Source: Lachnospiraceae bacterium (lineage in GTDB: Bacteria; Bacillota; Clostridia; Lachnospirales; Lachnospiraceae). From it: 64,000 bases of DNA. Below, one piece after another: positions 42,760 to 50,430 of the stretch (position 1 is its first letter; each line of letters begins with the position of its first letter). The stretch is taken from contig JAUNCZ010000006.1 in assembly GCA_030526405.1 (NCBI GenBank), positions 29,629 through 93,628 on the forward strand, written 5' to 3'. The notes under the pieces are model-generated. The model saw nothing but the letters and a program-made list of their open reading frames with translations, ran no database searches and was not told the origin of the DNA. The translations under genes and the position numbers were made by a program.

Positions 42760-43944
42760 TCACTGCTCCAGGATGGCCACAGACCGTTTCAGGATTCCCT
42801 TCATCTGTGCGATACAGATCCCGTAATTGGTAAAGGGAACTCCCTGATCCATTGCTGATTTCATGCGGTAGGTAACCTCTCTCTCATTCAGCATACAGCC
42901 GCCGCAGTGGATCACCAGGGCATAAGGGGAAAGATCCTCCGGAAATCCCTTGCCTGAGCTGGTCTCAATGATCAGTTCTTTTCCTGTATGCTTCTTCAGC
43001 CAGGCCGGCAGCTTTACAGTGCCGATATCACCGCACTGTCTGTGGTGAGTACAGCCCTCGCTGATCAGAACTCTGTCTCCGTCCTTCAGTTCCTCAATGG
43101 CCTTCACACCCTTTACGGCTGTGGTAAGGAATCCCTTATATCTGGCCATAAGAATGGAAAATGAGGTAAGAGGAATATCCTCCGGCACATCCTTCGCCAC
43201 CCGTTCAAAGGCCTGACTGTCTGTGATCACCAGAGCCGGCTTCTGAGAAAGCTTTGCAAGGGCTTCCTTCACCTTGTCCTCCTTGATACCCATCACGATA
43301 CCGTCTCCATCCAGCACGTCACGGATCATCATCTGCTGGGGCAGGATCATTCTTCCTTTGGGTGCCGCCGAATCAATGGGCATCACCAGCAGAATCACAT
43401 CCTCCGGCTTCATCAGATCCCGTACCAGCACCCGTTTGCTCTCCTGGAGTTTTCCGGCTCTGGCCATCATCTCCTTCAGCTCATAGATATTGGTGTTATG
43501 GAGAGCGGATACCCAGATTTCCTTCTCCGTTGCAGATGGCACCGTCTGCAGAAGATCCGACTTATTCCAGGCCACCACATAGGGAATCTCCTTCTCCCTG
43601 AAGAGCCGGATCAGCTCCTCTTCTGTCTCTCTGAACCCTTCCGTGGCATCCACGATCAGCACCGCCAGATCCACCCGGTTCAGTGTCTGCTTTGTTTTTT
43701 TGATACGAAGCTGACCCAGGGCCCCCTCATCATCAAAGCCCGGTGTATCGATCACCACCACCGGACCTAAGGGCAGCAGCTCCATGGATTTTGTAACCGG
43801 ATCTGTAGTGGTTCCCTTTGTATCAGACACCACAGCCAGATCCTGGCCTGTGACAGCATTTACCACGCTGGATTTTCCCGCATTTCTTCTGCCGAAAAAA
43901 CCGATCTGTATTCTCTCACCGGAAGGTGTATCATTTAATCCCAT
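42760..43944 (-). CDS. hydF: [FeFe]-hydrogenase maturation GTPase HydF
   Basis: 394 residues. The N-terminal GTPase has Walker A GRRNAGKSS (residues 18-26), DTPGFDD and NKSD. The C-terminal cluster-binding domain carries the HydF ligands in the known spacing: Cys298-x-His300, then Cys347-x-x-Cys350. HydF is the scaffold on which HydE and HydG build the diiron subcluster of [FeFe]-hydrogenase. hydE and hydG are not within the window. It is the last gene of the nitrogenase-like operon, 89 bp after the NifK-like gene, which is an unusual place for it. Confidence 0.95.
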   Translation of the reverse strand: MGLNDTPSGERIQIGFFGRRNAGKSSVVNAVTGQDLAVVSDTKGTTTDPVTKSMELLPLGPVVVIDTPGFDDEGALGQLRIKKTKQTLNRVDLAVLIVDATEGFRETEEELIRLFREKEIPYVVAWNKSDLLQTVPSATEKEIWVSALHNTNIYELKEMMARAGKLQESKRVLVRDLMKPEDVILLVMPIDSAAPKGRMILPQQMMIRDVLDGDGIVMGIKEDKVKEALAKLSQKPALVITDSQAFERVAKDVPEDIPLTSFSILMARYKGFLTTAVKGVKAIEELKDGDRVLISEGCTHHRQCGDIGTVKLPAWLKKHTGKELIIETSSGKGFPEDLSPYALVIHCGGCMLNEREVTYRMKSAMDQGVPFTNYGICIAQMKGILKRSVAILEQ

Positions 43945-44033
43945 ATTTTCTCCTTTCCAACCAAGTTCCTCTGCAACCCATTATCGCAGCAAAAATTTTA
44001 CATGAAACGTAGCTTTGTTCTGCCCGCGTAACG

Positions 44034-45263
44034 TTAGTGAAGCTGCTGAAGAATCCGGGCAAATGCCTCCTCCTGAAACAGATTCACCATATCTCTTCTG
44101 AAGCAGCGACCGGAAAATGCCTGGTGAGGCAGAGAACAGAAAACTGCATCTGCCGGACAGATGGGGCGATACAGAGGATCTGCAACAATCCGCTTCGCCC
44201 TCTTAAGGGCAGCCTCCGCCTCCTCTTCCCCATAGGTCCTGATGTCCAGAGTTCCTGTCAGCACCGGATCCGCCTCCACAGGGCAGAGTACAGAACAGGT
44301 CATTCCTGTTTTTTCTGTAATAGCTGCCGCCAGAGAGCCCATGGTCACCGGCTCTCCCACCAGAGTCACCCTGCCGCCGCAGCTGCAGGCTCCCCGGTTC
44401 AGATAGGGAATCCGATTCTGGCCATCAGCTTCTGTATCCCGAAGGCATTTCAACAGTTCTTTTGCAAAACCGCCCACAGGACAGCCTGCCACCCAGGGGA
44501 TTCCAAAGGACTGTTCCAGATATCGGGCCATTGGAAAGCCGGTGGCGGATACCACCAGATTCACTGTGGATTCCAGGGCAGTTCTCAGCTGTTCCGGGGA
44601 CTCACCCATGGCCCAGCAGCTCTGAACCTTCCAGCCATCATTTTCCAGAATTTCCCGCAGGCTCTCCACAGAGCCCTCTGCAGCAAACTCCAGCGGGGTG
44701 GCACCCAGAATATTTACTGAACTCTTTATTCCCTCTGACCGAGGACATTTTCCAGCTGATTTTACCGGCCCCCCTGCAGCCACGGGATTCCTGCCTGTAA
44801 CAGAATCGGCTGTATTCCCTTCCAGAAAACACTTAGCCACCGCCAGAAAGGCCTGACCTGCACCATATACATAGTCATGCATACCGTTGGCCGGAGCAAA
44901 AAATGCAGGAATTCCTGTATCACGGGTAATCAGCTTTGCAAGAGCCGGAAAGTCCGTACCATTCATATAGGGAATAGGACTGCTGGTAAGGGCAATAAAA
45001 TCCGGTTTCAGCTGCTCTGCAGCCTCCTCCACCTCCCGGATCAGCTTCTCATCGTCTCCCATAATGGCATCCGTATTGGAAAGACCGGTGATATAGATCA
45101 GACTGTCGCTGTCATACCATCTTGTCTCATCATGTGTATTGTAGGTGGAATTGCAGCCGGAGGGATCGTGGATCACCACCATCCCACCCATCTCAAACAG
45201 AGCAGAGGCCACCCCGGATACATCCCCTGTATACACCGGAATAATTCTGTAAGAACGATTCAT
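44034..45263 (-). CDS. Nitrogenase component 1-like protein, NifK/NifN-type (module 1)
   Basis: 409 residues of the oxidoreductase/nitrogenase component 1 family. Residues 18-60 (GVASALFEMGGMVV, SGCNSTYNTHDETRWY) and TGLSNTDAIMGDDEKL align with the C-terminal half of the fused protein at 52898-55432. Cys37 sits where a P-cluster or 4Fe-4S ligand is expected. The second ligand of NifK (Cys in the ST/C-x-E segment) is missing: the protein has LTSSPIPYM there. It is probably the partner of the NifD-like protein 35 bp upstream. Substrate or cofactor role unknown; not NifK itself. Confidence 0.85.
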   Translation of the reverse strand: MNRSYRIIPVYTGDVSGVASALFEMGGMVVIHDPSGCNSTYNTHDETRWYDSDSLIYITGLSNTDAIMGDDEKLIREVEEAAEQLKPDFIALTSSPIPYMNGTDFPALAKLITRDTGIPAFFAPANGMHDYVYGAGQAFLAVAKCFLEGNTADSVTGRNPVAAGGPVKSAGKCPRSEGIKSSVNILGATPLEFAAEGSVESLREILENDGWKVQSCWAMGESPEQLRTALESTVNLVVSATGFPMARYLEQSFGIPWVAGCPVGGFAKELLKCLRDTEADGQNRIPYLNRGACSCGGRVTLVGEPVTMGSLAAAITEKTGMTCSVLCPVEADPVLTGTLDIRTYGEEEAEAALKRAKRIVADPLYRPICPADAVFCSLPHQAFSGRCFRRDMVNLFQEEAFARILQQLH

Positions 45264-45298
45264 ACATATATCCTTCCTTTTTATCTATCGATAAACCT

Positions 45299-46687
45299 TC
45301 ATACGCAGCTTTCGCAGCCCAGTCCCTTTCTGGGAACAAGATCTCTTGTATCCTTTTCCTCGCACCAGGCCTCCTGCATCAGTTGTGCCATACGGCGGAT
45401 TCCATCAAATCCCTGGAGATTTCCTCCCTCCACCATGTTGACAAAATAGCCGGTGCCTGCGAACCAGGCAGCCTGGGGACCGATGGCCAGGGTTTTTTCC
45501 CTGGTTTTCCTTGGATGTATCCTGTTCAGAGGCTGGATGGTTGAACACAGCAACAGCTCCGGGGCCTCTCTCTGAAGCCAGGAAAATGCCGCTTCCTCCT
45601 CTGTATTCACTGCATTCAGGAACACCTTCTCCACCCGGAAACCATGCTGCAGAAGGAGTTTTGCCAGTCCCAGGGGCCGGGGATGCACCACATAATCAAT
45701 CCACACAGGAGCATCACCCATCAGCTGCTTTGCCTGAAGAAGGCTCTCCTCACAGGCGGCAATCTCCTGGGAAAACCACTGTTCTCTGTCTGTGGCTCCC
45801 CTGTCCCCAGATGCCAGGCAGGAGCCATTGCAATCCGTGACCTCCATGCCTTTGACGGGGCTTTCTCTTTTTCTCTGCTCCACCCAGTCCAGAAGGACAT
45901 TCTCCTGATTCTTTATCTCCTCATAGTCAAAGGTCATAGGCAGATACAGTCCTTTTTTTCCCAGCCGCTGGGCGGTGAGCTGCACAGGAAGACGGCCATT
46001 TGGCACCACGGAGAGAAACAGATCTGCCTCTCCCAGTCTCACATACTCTTCATAGCTTTCTGTATCCGGCATCTGCAGGAAGGAGATGCCCTCTGCTGCC
46101 AGAAGACGCTTCAGATCACAGGTATCAGCCAGGGACACATTGGTGCCAATGAGGGCTGCGCTGTCTTTCTCTGTATGAGCATCCTTCAGCACCCGGTACA
46201 TGGATATTCTCAGTTTCTGATCAGGGGTCAGTCCCTCCTTCTGGAGAATGGGGTCCATATAGCCTCTGATGAAATCAATTTCCGGGAATTCCTCTTCCAG
46301 CTCTCTATAGATCCTGTTGATATCACAGCCCAGAAAATGATGGGTACACACGGTAAAAAGGCATACCGCCGGTGGCAGCTTCGGCAGCTTGCGCAGCACG
46401 TCTGCCACCCCCTGAATGGTGATATCCTCCACGGTTCCCTCAATGAGATCCTCCTCCTTCAGAATCACAAAGGAAAACCGCTCTGCTCTGTTCATCTCGG
46501 CAGCGGTCAATACAACACCCCGCATGCAGTTTACGGCACACACATAGATCTGCTGTGCCTCCGGCACATTCATACCGATGTGTACGATATTCCAGGTCCC
46601 ATGGGCAGGTGGATTAAACTCCAGTGCATGGGCAAAGGGTGCCGGATACTCTGCTTCCCTGATGGGAATTTCTATATTCTGTATCAT
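45299..46687 (-). CDS. Nitrogenase component 1-like protein, NifD/NifE-type (module 1)
   Basis: 462 residues, homologous to the N-terminal half of the fused protein at 52898-55432. Shared pattern is C-x4-LG-x-D with a following Y-M at about residues 114-150. Possible cluster ligands are Cys50 and Cys54 (CAVNC), Cys109, Cys114 and Cys121; the C-terminus ends GCESCV, adding two more. The nitrogenase FeMo-cofactor ligands (Cys275/His442 of NifD) have no clear counterpart. Its ATG overlaps the NifH-like stop by 4 bp, so the module is co-translated. Confidence 0.83.
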   Translation of the reverse strand: MIQNIEIPIREAEYPAPFAHALEFNPPAHGTWNIVHIGMNVPEAQQIYVCAVNCMRGVVLTAAEMNRAERFSFVILKEEDLIEGTVEDITIQGVADVLRKLPKLPPAVCLFTVCTHHFLGCDINRIYRELEEEFPEIDFIRGYMDPILQKEGLTPDQKLRISMYRVLKDAHTEKDSAALIGTNVSLADTCDLKRLLAAEGISFLQMPDTESYEEYVRLGEADLFLSVVPNGRLPVQLTAQRLGKKGLYLPMTFDYEEIKNQENVLLDWVEQRKRESPVKGMEVTDCNGSCLASGDRGATDREQWFSQEIAACEESLLQAKQLMGDAPVWIDYVVHPRPLGLAKLLLQHGFRVEKVFLNAVNTEEEAAFSWLQREAPELLLCSTIQPLNRIHPRKTREKTLAIGPQAAWFAGTGYFVNMVEGGNLQGFDGIRRMAQLMQEAWCEEKDTRDLVPRKGLGCESCV

Positions 46688-47436
46688 CTGTTATCCTCCA
46701 GAATCAACCTGGCCAGAGTGCTGTAGGCTTCAGCCATCTCACTGTCCGGATATGCCTCAATCACAGTTTTTCCCTGCTCCTCCGCCTCCGGCACCAGAGA
46801 GCAACGGGGCAGTGTCAGCAGCACTGTGCTGTTAAAATCCTCCGCCAGCTGCTCTGTACGCTGCTTTTCCTGTTTTGTCTCACGGCTGTTTACAATAAAG
46901 CCTCCAAGAGAAGCATATCCTCTGCCTCGGAACCGCTCCACCGCCATGGCTATATTGCCGGCGGCATAGATGGACATATTTTCACCAGAGGTGAGAATAT
47001 AGACCTTGTCTGCATAACCGGCTCTCATGGGCATGGTAAAACCGCCGCACACCACATCTCCCAGCACATCGTACAGCACGATATCCGGCTGATAGGTCTG
47101 GTAAGCACCCTTTTCCTCCAGCTTCTCCAGAGCGGTGATGATACCTCTTCCTGCACAGCCAAGGCCGGGAGTTGGACCTCCTGCCTCCGCACAGAGGACT
47201 CCGTCCTGCCCCTGAAGAATCATATCCTCCAGGGAAAAATCATCCTTTTTCTCCCGCACCAGATTCAGGATTGTTTCCATCCTTTTCCCCTCATGATGGG
47301 TAATAGTAGAATCCGCCTTTGGATCACAGCCAATCTGCAGCACACGAAGGCCAAGTTCTGCAAAGGCCGCCGCCAGATTGGATACGGTGGTGGATTTTCC
47401 AATTCCACCCTTTCCGTAAAATGCCAGTCGGATCAC
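46684..47436 (-). CDS. NifH-like iron protein (module 1)
   Basis: 250-residue P-loop reductase. Walker A is GKGGIGKST (residues 9-17), switch regions are GCDPKADST and [11 protein letters not shown]. The two cluster cysteines are conserved: Cys94 in PGLGCAGRG and Cys130. The dimer should therefore hold one [4Fe-4S] cluster and pass electrons to a component 1-like partner with ATP hydrolysis. At 250 residues it is shorter than true NifH (about 275-290). The start codon is GTG, overlapping the TM1266-family stop by 4 bp. Confidence 0.93.
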   Translation of the reverse strand: MIRLAFYGKGGIGKSTTVSNLAAAFAELGLRVLQIGCDPKADSTITHHEGKRMETILNLVREKKDDFSLEDMILQGQDGVLCAEAGGPTPGLGCAGRGIITALEKLEEKGAYQTYQPDIVLYDVLGDVVCGGFTMPMRAGYADKVYILTSGENMSIYAAGNIAMAVERFRGRGYASLGGFIVNSRETKQEKQRTEQLAEDFNSTVLLTLPRCSLVPEAEEQGKTVIEAYPDSEMAEAYSTLARLILEDNR

Positions 47437-47711
47437 GCTCCCACCTCCTTCTGGTCTTCCTTTGAAATTACGTTGGAATAGGCAGTTTTTGCAGAAACGC
47501 CCTTCAGACGTCCGATTCTGCCTGCCAGTGAACTGATCACATCCTGTGGTGCATCGATCACCACACAGATAATGTTCACACCCTTCTCTCTGTAGGGAAT
47601 TCCCATTCTTCCAACAATATACTGACCTGCCTCGCTGAGAAGGACATTGATCTCATCAGGAGATACTCCCTCCTCAACGATCACAGAAATTACAGCAACT
47701 CTTGTTTCCAT
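47433..47711 (-). CDS. TM1266-family protein (iron-only hydrogenase system regulator-like)
   Basis: 92 residues with an ACT/ferredoxin-like fold pattern: [12 protein letters not shown], then a helix with [18 protein letters not shown], then [33 protein letters not shown]. This small family is usually encoded beside hydE, hydF and hydG. Here it opens the second half of the nitrogenase-like operon. The ATG at 47709-47711 follows AGGAG by 6 nt. Role in binding a small molecule or regulating maturation is inferred only. Confidence 0.85.
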   Translation of the reverse strand: METRVAVISVIVEEGVSPDEINVLLSEAGQYIVGRMGIPYREKGVNIICVVIDAPQDVISSLAGRIGRLKGVSAKTAYSNVISKEDQKEVGA

Positions 47712-47723
47712 ATACACTCCTCT

Positions 47724-48110
47724 TTGCAAGCAAACTCATCCCTGCAGCAGACTCCTTGTCGTAGTCCGAACCGCCTTCTTCAGTGTAAGACTACTCCAAC
47801 TCATCCCTGCAAGCAGACTCCTTGTCGTGGTCCGAACCGCCTTCTTCATTCGCAGTCCCGCCCTTCCGGCTTACTGTCTGCTCCGCAGACGGACTGCTCA
47901 TGTCTCGGCGCTTCCTCAGTGTAAGACCGCTCCAACTCGTCCTTACAAGCAGACTCCTTGTCGTAGTCCGAACCGCCTTCTTCATTCGCAGTCCCGCCCT
48001 TCCGGCTCACTGTCTGCTCCGCAGACGGACTGCTCATGTCTCGGCGCTTCCTCAGTGTAAGACTACTCCAACTCATCCCTGCAAGCAGACTCGTTGTCGT
48101 AGTCTTACAC
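47724..48110 (-). repeat. 136-bp tandem repeat within the operon
   Basis: The unit containing AAGCAGACTCCTTGTCG recurs at 47811, 47947 and 48083, exactly 136 bp apart, with a degenerate half unit at 47745. Units differ at only a few positions. Each holds the hairpin GTCTGC-TCC-GCAGAC and an inverted AGTGTAAGACTAC segment at the borders. The period is not a multiple of 3, so a coding role is unlikely. It fills the whole 411 bp between hypE and the TM1266 gene. Confidence 0.85.
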
Positions 48111-48122
48111 TGGTAACCTGTT

Positions 48123-49133
48123 TTAACAGATGCGTGGCAGCAGTTCTCCGCCTGGCTGAGGCAGAATTGTTTTCGCTCCGATCTCGGTAGTCATGACAAC
48201 CTTTCCGGGATGCTCCTCTGTCACCTGACCGATAATGGCTGCATTTTCGGAATATTTCTCCCTTCGCAGTGCATCCACAATTGCCTGTGCATGCTCCATA
48301 GGTGCGAAGATTACGAGACGTCCCTCACAGGCCAGATATAAAGGCTCCAGTCCCAGCATGCCGCAGACACCTTTCACCTGGGGCTGAACAGGCACACTCT
48401 GGGAATCCAGAAGGATGCCCACATTGCTCTGTCCTGCAATCTCATAGAGAACAGTGCCCACACCGCCTCTTGTGGCATCACGGATCACATGGATATCCTT
48501 TGTCACATTCAGGATTGCCTCCACATTGCCCCACAGTGGTGCACAATCAGAGGTAATTTCTGCATCGATGCCGAATTTTTCCCTCTCCAGAAGGATGGTA
48601 CAACCATGACGTCCCACATCTCCCGTTACGATAATAGCATCCCCGGGTTTTGCCAGATAGCCTGATGTCTCCACACCGGGAAGGATCTCACCCACGCCTG
48701 TTGTAGTAATAAATACACCGTCCACCTGACCTTTTCCTGCCACCTTTGTGTCACCGGATACGATCTCCACACCGGCTTCCCTGGCAGTCTTCTCCATGGC
48801 AGCGGCAATCTCCTCCAGCTTATCCATAGGGAAGCCCTCCTCAATTACAAAGGCGCAGGAGAGATATTTGGGCTTTGCCCCCATACAGGCCAGATCATTA
48901 ACAGTTCCACAGATGGACAGCTTTCCGATATTACCTCCAGGAAAAAAGGATGGAGAAACAATAAAACCGTCTGTGGTCATTGCCATCCGTCCCACAGGAG
49001 GAGTCAGCACTGCAGCATCATCAGCTGTCAGGCTGGGATTGGCAAAATGTGCCTTAAATACACGGTCAATCAGCTCTGATGTCTGTTTGCCGCCTGCACC
49101 GTGGGCCAGTGTTACTGTCTTACTGTTCATCAT
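48123..49133 (-). CDS. hypE: Hydrogenase maturation protein HypE
   Basis: 336 residues, PurM/AIR synthase fold. HypE takes the carbamoyl group from HypF onto its C-terminal Cys and dehydrates it to a thiocyanate, the source of cyanide ligands. The C-terminus PRIC carries that Cys. Motifs LAHGAGGKQT at the N-terminus, DDAAVL and GDVGRHG are typical. It overlaps hypD by 4 bp. Confidence 0.96.
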   Translation of the reverse strand: MMNSKTVTLAHGAGGKQTSELIDRVFKAHFANPSLTADDAAVLTPPVGRMAMTTDGFIVSPSFFPGGNIGKLSICGTVNDLACMGAKPKYLSCAFVIEEGFPMDKLEEIAAAMEKTAREAGVEIVSGDTKVAGKGQVDGVFITTTGVGEILPGVETSGYLAKPGDAIIVTGDVGRHGCTILLEREKFGIDAEITSDCAPLWGNVEAILNVTKDIHVIRDATRGGVGTVLYEIAGQSNVGILLDSQSVPVQPQVKGVCGMLGLEPLYLACEGRLVIFAPMEHAQAIVDALRREKYSENAAIIGQVTEEHPGKVVMTTEIGAKTILPQPGGELLPRIC

Positions 49134-50182
49134 ATTTCCATTCCTCCATACTGATAATAGGCAGAGCAGGCTCCCTCACCGGATACCATGCAGGCTCCGA
49201 TGGGATGCTCCGGTGTGCAGCCCTTGCCAAATACCTTGCAGTCGCAGGGTTTGCATTTTCCCTGCAGCACCTCACCGCAGCGGCAGGCAGGATTGCTTCT
49301 TCCCTTCACCTCCGGAAGAGAAAATTTCACTCTTGCATCATATTCTGCATACTCTTTTTTCAATTTCATTCCAGAAGCTGGGATCACTCCCAGGCCTCTC
49401 CACTCAGAATCGCAGGCCTCCATCATCTCAGCCACGATTCGCTGTCCCTCAGGAGATCCCTCCTGTTTTACCACTCTTGGATAGGCATTTGCAAAGAAGG
49501 GTTTCCCCTCCCCGCCCTTTTTAATGGCCACTGCCAGTGCTGTCATCAGCTCCTTTGCTGTAAAGCCTGCCACAACACCGCTGACTCCTTCCTCTGCCAG
49601 CTGTTCACAGAGAGCAGTTCCTGTCACAGCATTCACATGTCCCGGATACAGGAACACATCTGCGCTGCCCTTCAGTGCCTGATAGGCATTGGGCATGGTC
49701 TTGTTTGCTGTGAGAAGGCTGAAATTGGTAAGACCTGCTTCCTTTGCCTTCTTTACAGCCAGTGCACTGGCCGGTGTGGTGGTTTCAAAGCCCACTGCCA
49801 GAAATGCCACCTGCTCATCCGGATGTTCTTTTGCATACTCCACAGCATCCATGGGAGCATATACCACCTGAATTTTTGCCCCTTTTGCCCTTGCCCCTGC
49901 AAGGCTCATCTCTGTTCCAGGCACCCTCACCAGGTCTCCGAACGTACAGATGGTCACCTGATGGTCCAGGGCCAGCATGATCGCCTCATCGATGAATCCC
50001 ACCGGTGTAACACACACAGGGCAGCCTGGTCCTGAGATCAGCTCCACCTGCGGCGGAAGGATTTTTCTGATTCCGAGACGGAAGATCTCGTGTGTATGGG
50101 TCCCGCATACCTCCATAATGCGGAGCTTCGGTCCCTGATAACCGGTGATGATCTCAGCCGGTGTTACTTTTCCATTACTCAT
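49130..50182 (-). CDS. hypD: Hydrogenase maturation protein HypD
   Basis: 350-residue [4Fe-4S] scaffold on which, with HypC, the Fe(CN)2CO unit is built. Signatures seen: MEVCGTHTHEI (about residue 25), GPGCPVCVTP (about 55), AVGFETTTP, and a Cys-rich C-terminus (CRCGEVLQGKCKPCDC, GACMVSGEGACSAYY). Full length. It overlaps hypC and hypE by 4 bp on either side. Confidence 0.96.
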   Translation of the reverse strand: MSNGKVTPAEIITGYQGPKLRIMEVCGTHTHEIFRLGIRKILPPQVELISGPGCPVCVTPVGFIDEAIMLALDHQVTICTFGDLVRVPGTEMSLAGARAKGAKIQVVYAPMDAVEYAKEHPDEQVAFLAVGFETTTPASALAVKKAKEAGLTNFSLLTANKTMPNAYQALKGSADVFLYPGHVNAVTGTALCEQLAEEGVSGVVAGFTAKELMTALAVAIKKGGEGKPFFANAYPRVVKQEGSPEGQRIVAEMMEACDSEWRGLGVIPASGMKLKKEYAEYDARVKFSLPEVKGRSNPACRCGEVLQGKCKPCDCKVFGKGCTPEHPIGACMVSGEGACSAYYQYGGMEI

Positions 50183-50391
50183 CCAAGCAGTTCCTCCATC
50201 AATGCATCTGTCTCTGTTTCATCATCCTCTGTGATCTTTGCAATGGCCACACCGGCGTGCACCATTACAAAATCTCCCGGCTCAAGGTCAGTGAGAAGAT
50301 CTGCAGAAACCTCTCGTTTCGCTCCAAATGCATCCACCACCGCGGTGCCATTCTGTACTTTAACAACCTTTGCAGATAATCCTACACACAT
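50179..50391 (-). CDS. hypC: Hydrogenase maturation chaperone HypC
   Basis: 70 residues starting MCVGLSAKV, with Cys2 being the iron-binding thiol after Met removal. The GDFVMVHAGVAIAKI segment is the family core. HypC carries the Fe(CN)2CO group with HypD and then delivers it to an apoenzyme. In usual systems that is the [NiFe]-hydrogenase large subunit; none is seen here. Confidence 0.95.
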   Translation of the reverse strand: MCVGLSAKVVKVQNGTAVVDAFGAKREVSADLLTDLEPGDFVMVHAGVAIAKITEDDETETDALMEELLG

Positions 50392-50430
50392 GCTGTTTTC
50401 CTCCTGTATTTATCATATGTTCCATTTATT

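Noticed and set aside
47791..48076. Open frames through the 136-bp repeat (64 and 76 codons)
   Set aside because: The period of 136 is not a multiple of three, so the frame changes from unit to unit; no ribosome site. Treated as non-coding repeat.
47724..48110. CRISPR array
   Set aside because: Units are contiguous 136-bp copies without short direct repeats and unique spacers, and no cas genes are present.
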